Assembly (NCBI GenBank): GCA_009917805.1
Contig: RGES01000006.1
Span: 1 to 24,823 of the forward strand
DNA length: 24,823 bases
Source of the DNA: Verrucomicrobiota bacterium
GTDB lineage: Bacteria; Verrucomicrobiota; Verrucomicrobiia; Opitutales; UBA953
Reading direction: 5' to 3'
The notes under the pieces were generated by a model that was given only the letters and a program-made list of their open reading frames with translations, did not search any database and had not been told where the DNA came from. Every line of letters starts with the position of its first letter. Positions within the stretch are counted from its first letter, which is position 1. Positions 23,601 through 24,823 of this stretch are shown piece by piece. The position numbers and the translations under genes are program-made.

Positions 23601-24814
23601 CGGAGCTGGCCGAACTGGACCGTCTGGCCGACCAGCTCGCTGCCGAGCGCATGGTCGAGGTAGAGGTTCGAGTTGGTGTTGTCGCGGATGTAGACCTTGC
23701 GCGTGGCGAAGCCGGCAGGGTCGTCGGTGCGCACCTCGAGACGGCCGTTATTGATGTCGACCGCGCGGTCGCTGAGGCTGAGGCCGAGGGCGGCGTTGGT
23801 CGCGACACGGATGGAGCCGCCGTCGATGCGCACGGTGCCGACCAGCGAGTTGCCGGCGTTCTGCAGCCAGAGCGTCGTATCGTAGATCAGGCCGGTCTTG
23901 ATGAAGCGGTCGTAGCCCGTGTCCATGCCGGACACCACGCCGGAGGCGATGATGTTGCCGTTGCCGAAGAAGACCATGCCGTTGCCGCCGGTAAGGTAAG
24001 TGTCGCCCTGCAACGTCGTGTTGCCGCTCGAGGCGAAGAAACGGGCTTCGTTGCCGTTGCCGAGCGTGAGGCCCCCGCTGAAGGTATTGCTGCCGAGCGA
24101 CATGATCGCGCCGGCGTTGTTGGCCGCGCCGGGACCGCGGCCCGAGCCGGAAACCTCGCGGGCGATCGTCAGGCCGGTGATATTGGCGGCCGAGGCGCCC
24201 TGGATGACGAGCGAGCCGCCGCTGAAGCCGGGGTTACCCGTGTTCCCGTAACCGAAGACCGAGATCGCCGTGGTGCCGAGGCCGAGCTGACCGGGGTCGG
24301 TGACGACGAGCGCGCCGCCACGGATCGCCAGGTCGCCGGTGAAGGTGTTGCCATTGTTGGAAAGCACCAAGGTCCCGTCGCCGGTCTTGAGGAAGCCGCT
24401 GGCGCCGGCGAGGAGAGAGGAGATCGTGGCGCGGTTGCCAGTGGTGACCGAGATCGTCGGCGTCACCGCGCCAGCGGGCGCCGCCAGGGTCAGGGTGCTG
24501 CCGTCGAGCGAGAAGGCGCCGGAGGTGACGCCGGTGAAGACGAGACCGCCGACGGTGAAGCCGTTGGCGAGCGCGACGGAACCGCCGGCTCCCGTGAAGA
24601 TCGCGACGTCCTTGTTGGCATCGTTCCAGGCGATGTCATTGGTGCCATCGAACCACTTCAGGTCGCCGGCCGTCCACGCTCCCGCGCCACCCAGTCCGGC
24701 GCCCGACGTCGTGTTATTGCCGGAACTCGTGGCATCGAAATCCCAATAGAGGTTGGCGGCTTCGGCCTTCGGCGCGGTCGCCGAACCGACGACGAGCAGC
24801 GTCGCGGCGACCAT
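11483..24814 (-). CDS. Giant PATR-type surface protein, N-terminal part (upstream of frame break)
   Basis: This is the 5' part of a giant secreted beta-repeat protein. The open frame codes for 4,443 residues, but only residues 1 to about 3,392 (24,814-14,639) look like real protein. After the NNNGYG motif the frame turns into Arg/His/Pro-rich nonsense for about 1,051 residues, while the true repeat protein continues in the frame ending at 103. It begins with the end of a signal peptide, then ANLYWDFDATSSG and Trp-rich strands typical of the N-termini of this family. Many PATR-like strands follow, such as KTGDGTLVLSNNGNTFTG and KSGTGALDLTAVNTFTGG. Gly, Ala, Thr, Ser, Asn and Leu dominate, and I saw no cysteine. 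The frame stays open to the window edge, and GCCTCCCTC before the ATG offers no ribosome-binding site, so the true start probably lies outside. Role: inferred stacked beta-solenoid at the cell surface or in matrix; no catalytic motif seen. Confidence 0.85.
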   Translation of the reverse strand: MVAATLLVVGSATAPKAEAANLYWDFDATSSGNNTTSGAGLGGAGAWTAGDLKWFDGTNDIAWNDANKDVAIFTGAGGSVALANGFTVGGLVFTGVTSGAFSLDGSTLTLAAPAGAVTPTISVTTGNRATISSLLAGASGFLKTGDGTLVLSNNGNTFTGDLAIRGGALVVTDPGQLGLGTTAISVFGYGNTGNPGFSGGSLVIQGASAANITGLTIAREVSGSGRGPGAANNAGAIMSLGSNTFSGGLTLGNGNEARFFASSGNTTLQGDTYLTGGNGMVFFGNGNIIASGVVSGMDTGYDRFIKTGLIYDTTLWLQNAGNSLVGTVRIDGGSIRVATNAALGLSLSDRAVDINNGRLEVRTDDPAGFATRKVYIRDNTNSNLYLDHALGSELVGQTVQFGQLRAFVINTLFHIYGRNGYGATFQPAAQGTLGYFIGGGGANGATINNYSNGLVTLNGDLWRQTDGTARTLTFGGNGDMLVTGSILAPTTIAHGVTKGGTGTLTLQGAAANFLGSFNVNGGTTAVRGMGAFNAAVASGALQLNSGAVSYLGAAGTGAGETTTKLLNLTGTTGAGFLYANQAGTAPTALILANGIAATGGGIKNFYLGGNASASVVNELRGVLQDNTTTNKTSLVKMGASTWLYVPAAASFVSTAPTGITVASGGAANTSSFVVSSATGIVPGMTVTGTNVPAGSIVTGVSGTTVYVNNAISTAITAATALTFGTIANFTGNVTVAGGTLQLRPTAATGGGSDLITNASTLTFAADAIQGAGLAGGVFEYQGSAAGGTLTETVGALSATAGLGVLRVTANGGTPTLNLASYASRSAGAALRLEPATGTGLQFAAIPTAVSAGVLSGAYFLSPSGALDFVGTPLTANANVAALGSATALANDGGSASGNFLQSSALTTTGVLAANTIRLSGASSNLTLGGALTLTSTSATVLGGILHDNALGAATIAGSTITTSTAGQELFLVTGGTANANALTVASVLANGAGGVTKAGSGLLVLTGSNSFTGAVTLDEGTLRVSGATTGLLGLPAAATVNALRPGTTLEISSAGASVAPYTGATALPTLITAVTNGSGTISVLTPGPQAIQFGGAANGTGTGVLTSVLADGAGKLSVIVKANGGVQVLAGLNTYTGATIVGSGTLAVTNLANIGQPSGIGAGDATSAATNAASLVLLSGARLLYTGNNVQAYDNRYLNLFLETQTASVATNRLFTMLGDAQLESEGGYGNNIQTASANRINNNASLVFTNTGAIQFGGNFTGTRTLTLQGNSTGDNRIDLLLTDSPDLVGKLAINRSGWNSWWILGNQANTYSGDTTLSGGALIARDGFSLPTASNLVFADYVGVFQSTGTFSRTLGAGAGQWRARATHGNAGFAADTAKFTVNWTPLANPVWSASAGGTANFLRGGSLVLNTSTSAADVEVRGNFVITPASGTSAAFPAIASGNTVTLSSGDVSNLAVGQLITGITGIPAGTYITGFNTGTQFTMSQNVSAATTAGTATISGGGWHDVNVVDNGYTGLDFATISGVISGTGIFSKQGGANLILGDQNTYSGNTILRNEGLVVTSIGAAGATATSLGTNVSGGWLELGNPGATNTVTLIYVGPGETTTRAIYLTGSSGTRRLEASGSGALVITNLINNTANSNTPNGSASTKTLELRGVNTDFNMITSTLTNELSGGNGALTVTKADGGVWVLNPSAANTFSGGLNANGGLLGLTVNGIGTIGTIGVSNGGIFAYGADLAVSKAISWANNSAFVVAGQYNLAITGDITKGSGNNTATFSNNLENGKVFTVTGNYVNATTATTAQAPTLAIRGTGSTVWNGIIGRNASIGGDTTLDIAIANDASLTLGGSSPNTYTGITYLSQGRLILNKVGALGPGGAAATPTVTTNTSTSLTAVSSTAGLQVGQAIAGTGIPAGATIVSVTANTITISAAATASATITATVTALAPSQFNFNGGILQAGLDLTGVNALPNPVFLNGDYATVTGTYGITFAGALTNYNSNRYLNNQLSGGAALNLTGTVNLSHDASGRILLFIGSGTTNISGVVKDSSSTGTGSSLYLRGATGAQLNLTATNTFTGNLLVERGTVTVSGSAGALNTILATAGSGAIVRAGGILTLDSSGANNAAGRLAGRGVLLEGGRLNMVSNAANSTETAAVLRPYGNATINLSGAGTNTLTFTSLDYTTFSDPRSALDVSATTGLASTNKLKFTNILGTAGTASLMPRFFVTGADFAAHDATNGVTTFAGYAAVTDITASAAGDVLKIGSAYAVDDITTDRTLRGLAVTDTTARTLGGAANNVLTISSGAILAAGGVTHTLSVPRLNFVTTPSVTTTNASANVTVASTAGFAVGQMITGTGIPANAFITGITNGTTFTISANATASGTVTATTYAPAFVSVDTGTTLDLTGAVVSNSDVTKQGAGTLLVSRKQYFGGQTTILGGTLKLGAGDNTLWAGGSNLLNVERNGTLDLNGTTQLFGRLISLGTASGGGGTITNTGASAANLVINTAGANQTFMGSLTGGNLSFTRFGGYTLEFGSAQTYGGATHLLGGTLTLRDDGALTGTSALTLNYATLAIDNNSNFRIQNNDRLPDAAPITMRGGSLTLQGLYYQAATETIGALTLAQGDNNITLSHAGGTFWSTDLTVASLTRSAGTTFNLTGNNQGLPGNATHLYFTSAPATVNRGMLGAWAIYNSTDYLAYNTGLGVGIVGTGGFVGYDPDFGAGKLTQVPVQTDTTTTLAANTTSAVLRLAGRSANNIAFAATNTVLNLELGGLLRSNDQGFASNIGTVAARGVLTAGGAATSGTNELVIYNAAAGSPSWGSAAFTTGSPVVTGLTTVGLYPGMTVTSGANIAASGVTILSVDGYNQVTLSANALATTTGQTITGGSYANGATTSGSAVVTITGGGTTAGVFPGMPISGTGLPVGTYVLSVDSATQLTLSKPATATAASGIAFTVGVSDVVVNAVIADNGLGNSVSLVKSGTGALDLTAVNTFTGGAVVNQGTLNLDPTVAGTAVLPAGTLTINGGLGGNNFAVVNANASGSIHANTDVVINGSGRLQYADNLTNTLKSVTFNNVGGEYGATKLSYLGVGAGSVLTFTSLTPITATSSNATIVSNLDAGRVILATGTNTLSIGALVIPGTAKAYTDLLPTLNITSVLTGVNVAVVKTGAGLLQLSGANEFAGGLDVQAGGIVLGANSTPNQGGVGFTGSPLGGAGVTMAAGTTLLVNNADRIVGNTLTFAGTPIFDNTGSGTMRTLTLNSTLNGLATGATTVQINSPWLTVALLGKIPNIASITGFNRTGLGRLIFNATGYTGDFNATALGLPTALSLLSDGNGTMAPETLALGNVVFDAGIVPNLTIGRAGGTIPGPQAANKVLATTSIANLGLGLTLTNNNGYGAGARALRRPLRHGLQQDRRRHARALRREHVHGQRHRHAGRPFRLVGRSARQCRQYRRAQPFDGHRGLPRHGRSYLHRDPRAPSRQYRQRPPGRGRRRQDPAVRQRLRPRRRRRPVRFPAQAGPGHALPQRGQLFLERPPHRRGRRREDRPRLGARHLDDRRRLARRHHGLEHDDHRQQHHGPRSGHDDRGRQHPGRHVHLLDHRRHELRHQPGGHDQRDRDGQRHLRRHRGEQPVLGPAAPRRHHRRQSGRAHQFGRLGADQRDRHPGRGPVAVRREHAHRRPHPRVRPSRRGQRQQALRRGRGLRRDAHPRQRQVRQRQRLDQPQHLLPGQRRGQRRLHRHPRQRQRRRRLLRAPQVFHGHADLQRGEFRRRLDPAALPRHDGLPGRGHGRRLDQPQRLPERDPDVRQHRHQHREPPGEQAPAAPRRHGQLPSGGGRFDRDLHRHPLSQQRRKHDQPRFRGRHGPHLRFAHAERGRDAQPDRHLRLHDQQAALHDRPDPHGRRRRGDQRPARAHHDERQRVRHLQHQRGDDERLRPPVVRRLQRRRQHPVGGRQRDLQGAVQHRQLADRQPDHQRPRAHQQRLRHGQRRRPLRPQPDHADGHRRRHPGQRHRHDLAPFRPHRHLRRDRSLPARRLGPDARGRQRVHGHRHPQQGPAGRPEPQPPAVHPGHVHAERGHGEPEGRRDQHAPPGLQPRRQHRRDAQPQRRRPARRGPLQHQRRRPDRAPRRDGREFLGQPGDDRDHREHELQRHDHRRHLRQQGRHGRLEPPERQRLFRRHARHRREARAPGRRPPHRDLGDHPQQGHALSRQLGRHLPRRPRQRRGSGHAQQRQHPVRDPRRRQQFRDPRRRVAGFGLQHDLPELGEQRRQPDGLHGRQLHASGRLFRHGPVQQPRQPRPARPHQLRRHRRHGQHERHHRSVGHHRPRVGQLRRLRRRRPQRPRLPRLFRPRPLEQSHRHGQRPLQHRRDGHVHAPFGRHGPHAQRQRRQQSLDQHARLRRLHAAPPGRRPPLRHEQRQLQRRLPERHPDGRRRRPACGPLRLPCVVRHGRP
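13957..14169 (-). repeat. Inserted GIPAGT-type module 7, inside macro-repeat C2
   Basis: About 71 residues: STTITGSNTTGLAPGMMIAA, then ANIPVGTFISSITDGTSFVI and SQAATTSATGTVSVTSG. It splits GGVVKTGLASALGT from VIEVNNQSSVLQLQGG. The sister site in C3 (about 9,680-9,712) reads LATNKIVVNASIGAALQLAG with nothing between. This is the last copy in the protein; none follows in the remaining ~4,600 residues. Confidence 0.72.
14620..14661 (-). other. Reading-frame break at the C1/C2 junction
   Basis: Upstream codons read AAC GGC TAC GGC (14,650-14,639). Downstream codons in the new frame read CAG GGG CTC GAG (14,637 onward). One unpaired G (14,638) lies between, so the net shift is +1 base, or equivalently a loss of 3n+2 bases. 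The upstream limit is fixed by a TGA in the downstream frame at 14,661-14,659. The break lies between two macro-repeats. Causes to weigh: assembly or sequencing error in a repetitive gene, a real mutation, or an out-of-frame deletion. Confidence 0.9.
15955..16360 (-). repeat. Inserted GIPAGT-type modules 5 and 6 in tandem, inside macro-repeat C1
   Basis: Two modules side by side. Module 5 (about 16,166-16,360) has SPVVTGLTTVGLYPGMTVTS and SVDGYNQVTLSANALATTTG. Module 6 (about 15,955-16,165) has GGGTTAGVFPGMPISGTGLP, VGTYVLSVDSATQLTLSKPA and TATAASGIAFTVG. They separate NELVIYNAAAGSPSWGS from VVVNAVIADNGLG. In C2, C3 and C4 the equivalent strands are joined directly (ADLYVFHASYG...NTVIADN, SELFFYVQTG...NAVIKDG, TDLYFFANQN...KITGAA). 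Confidence 0.72.
17650..17843 (-). repeat. Inserted GIPAGT-type module 4, inside macro-repeat C1
   Basis: SANVTVASTAGFAVGQMITG, then GIPANAFITGITNGTTFTIS and ANATASGTVTATTYAP. C1 reads LSVPRLNFVTT, module, AFVSVDTGTTLDLTG. C2 reads LSVPIVTFGATE joined directly to AYLHVASGQTLEVDSG (about 12,735-12,775), so C2 shows the site without the module. Confidence 0.72.
18975..19178 (-). repeat. Inserted GIPAGT-type module 3
   Basis: STSLTAVSSTAGLQVGQAIA, then GTGIPAGATIVSVTANTITI and SAAATASATITATVTALA. It follows LILNKVGALGPGGA and precedes SQFNFNGGILQAGLDLTG. It sits just upstream of macro-repeat C1. Confidence 0.68.
20299..20495 (-). repeat. Inserted GIPAGT-type module 2
   Basis: TVTLSSGDVSNLAVGQLITG, then GIPAGTYITGFNTGTQFTMS and NVSAATTAGTATISGGG. 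It lies between VEVRGNFVITPASGTSAAF and WHDVNVVDNGYTGLDFATIS. Same fold signature as module 1 (VGQ/PGM, G.IPAGT, GT.FT.S, AT..GT). Confidence 0.65.
22198..22498 (-). repeat. Divergent N-terminal copy (N0) of the NR-TE-FATY module
   Basis: GGVFEYQGSAAGGTLTETVG, followed by a LASYASRSAGAALRL strand and GLQFAAIP, matches the first two thirds of the A/B modules in the macro-repeats (GG...TE.LG, then SL.R..GAT.NF, then a GL..F strand). It ends in GALDFVGTPL rather than FATY. It is the most diverged of nine copies. Confidence 0.5.
22635..22862 (-). repeat. Inserted GIPAGT-type module 1
   Basis: About 75 residues with the pattern SSFVVSSATGIVPGMTVTG, NVPAGSIVTGVSG and TTVYVNNAISTAITAA. It interrupts a PATR strand: LYVPAAASF lies before it and NFTGNVTVAGGTLQL after it. 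First of seven copies of the same module in this protein; no function recognised. Confidence 0.65.
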
Positions 24815-24823
24815 GAGGGAGGC
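24758..24823 (-). other. Signal peptide, hydrophobic and cleavage regions (N-terminus off the window edge)
   Basis: Reading in from the edge, the codons give ASL, then MVAATLLVVGSATA, then PKAEA, then ANLYWDF. The hydrophobic core is followed by an AEA motif, so signal peptidase I would most likely cut after A19 counted from the ATG at 24,814 (AEA|ANLYW). There is no basic n-region after this Met, and three more open codons precede it. The real start, with Lys or Arg residues, is therefore probably just outside the window. Confidence 0.75.

Larger units (their letters stand above)
18860..24757 (-). other. N-terminal beta-repeat region preceding the macro-repeats
   Basis: About 1,965 residues of PATR-like strands without the four-fold organisation seen downstream. 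Visible strands include KTGDGTLVLSNNGNTFTG (about 24,300-24,390), KGGTGTLTLQGAAANFLG (about 23,270-23,340), KAGSGLLVLTGSNSFTG (about 21,770-21,830), LAGLNTYTGATIVGSGTL (about 21,380-21,440) and KQGGANLILGDQNTYSG (about 20,150-20,215). Two GETT motifs (GETTTKLLNLTGTTG near 23,100-23,150 and GETTTRAIYLTGSSG near 19,960-20,020) mark a sub-family of strands not seen in the macro-repeats. A GAGAGQWRARATHGNAGF block lies near 20,690-20,760. Three GIPAGT-type modules interrupt this region. Likely an extended right-handed beta structure; no enzyme motif seen. Confidence 0.7.
103..24823 (-). other. Complete locus: ~8,236-residue PATR/PEP-CTERM giant protein, one frame break, 5' end cut by window
   Basis: The two overlapping open frames are best read as one gene. 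Codons 24,814-14,639 plus codons 14,637-106 give about 3,392 + 4,844 residues. The order fits one mature protein: signal peptide, N-terminal strands, four macro-repeats, C-terminal region, sorting signal. Macro-repeat landmarks continue across the break without loss of register at the protein level: the GAGTLVLSGANTFTG strand and the DGQLGNAAN motif follow immediately. No autotransporter beta-barrel is present at the C-terminus, so export would be by Sec and anchoring by the PEP-CTERM/exosortase route, as established for PEP-CTERM proteins in general. Whether the break exists in the genome or arises from assembly cannot be told from this sequence alone. If real, the gene is a pseudogene or makes a truncated product without the sorting signal. 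Confidence 0.8.

Noticed and set aside
1..24823. CRISPR array, tRNA, rRNA or insertion sequence
   Set aside because: No short exact direct repeats with spacers, no tRNA-like cloverleaf noticed and no transposase frame; all repetition seen is protein-coding and diverged.

Overview
The window is almost entirely one giant gene on the minus strand. It runs from beyond the right edge (about 24,823) down to a TGA stop at 103-105. Corrected for one frame break near 14,638, it encodes about 8,236 residues counted from the ATG at 24,814. The product is a secreted repeat protein of the autotransporter-associated beta-strand (PATR-like) type. It opens with the end of a signal peptide and closes with a PEP-CTERM sorting signal (VPEPST, a hydrophobic stretch, then RRRRK). 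The high G+C content, the PATR repeats and a PEP-CTERM tail in place of an autotransporter barrel suggest Verrucomicrobiota, perhaps Opitutaceae-like. That placement is an inference from protein style; no marker gene is present.

Layout in the direction of transcription: signal peptide (24,823-24,758); an N-terminal beta-repeat region (about 24,757-18,860); four consecutive macro-repeats C1-C4 (about 18,860-3,060), each holding two related 'NR-TE-FATY' modules (A and B) separated by PATR strands; a low-complexity C-terminal region (about 3,060-200); the PEP-CTERM signal; stop; then about 100 bases of non-coding sequence with a perfect 9-bp inverted repeat. Seven copies of a 65-75 residue 'VGM..SGTGIPAGT' module are inserted in the first ~3,620 residues. 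Several sit at sites where sister macro-repeats show a clean 'empty' junction.

The reading frame changes exactly at the C1/C2 junction. Upstream of 14,638 the repeat protein is in one frame; downstream it continues in another. As written, the sequence gives two overlapping open frames (11,483-24,814 and 103-14,571), and only 24,814-14,639 and 14,637-103 carry recognisable protein. Comparison with the sister junctions suggests a block of about 25 codons is missing there, so an out-of-frame deletion or repeat-assembly artefact is at least as likely as a simple base error.

I see no RNA genes, CRISPR array, insertion sequence or second real gene. The many long plus-strand open frames are by-products of the gene's G/C-rich third codon positions.
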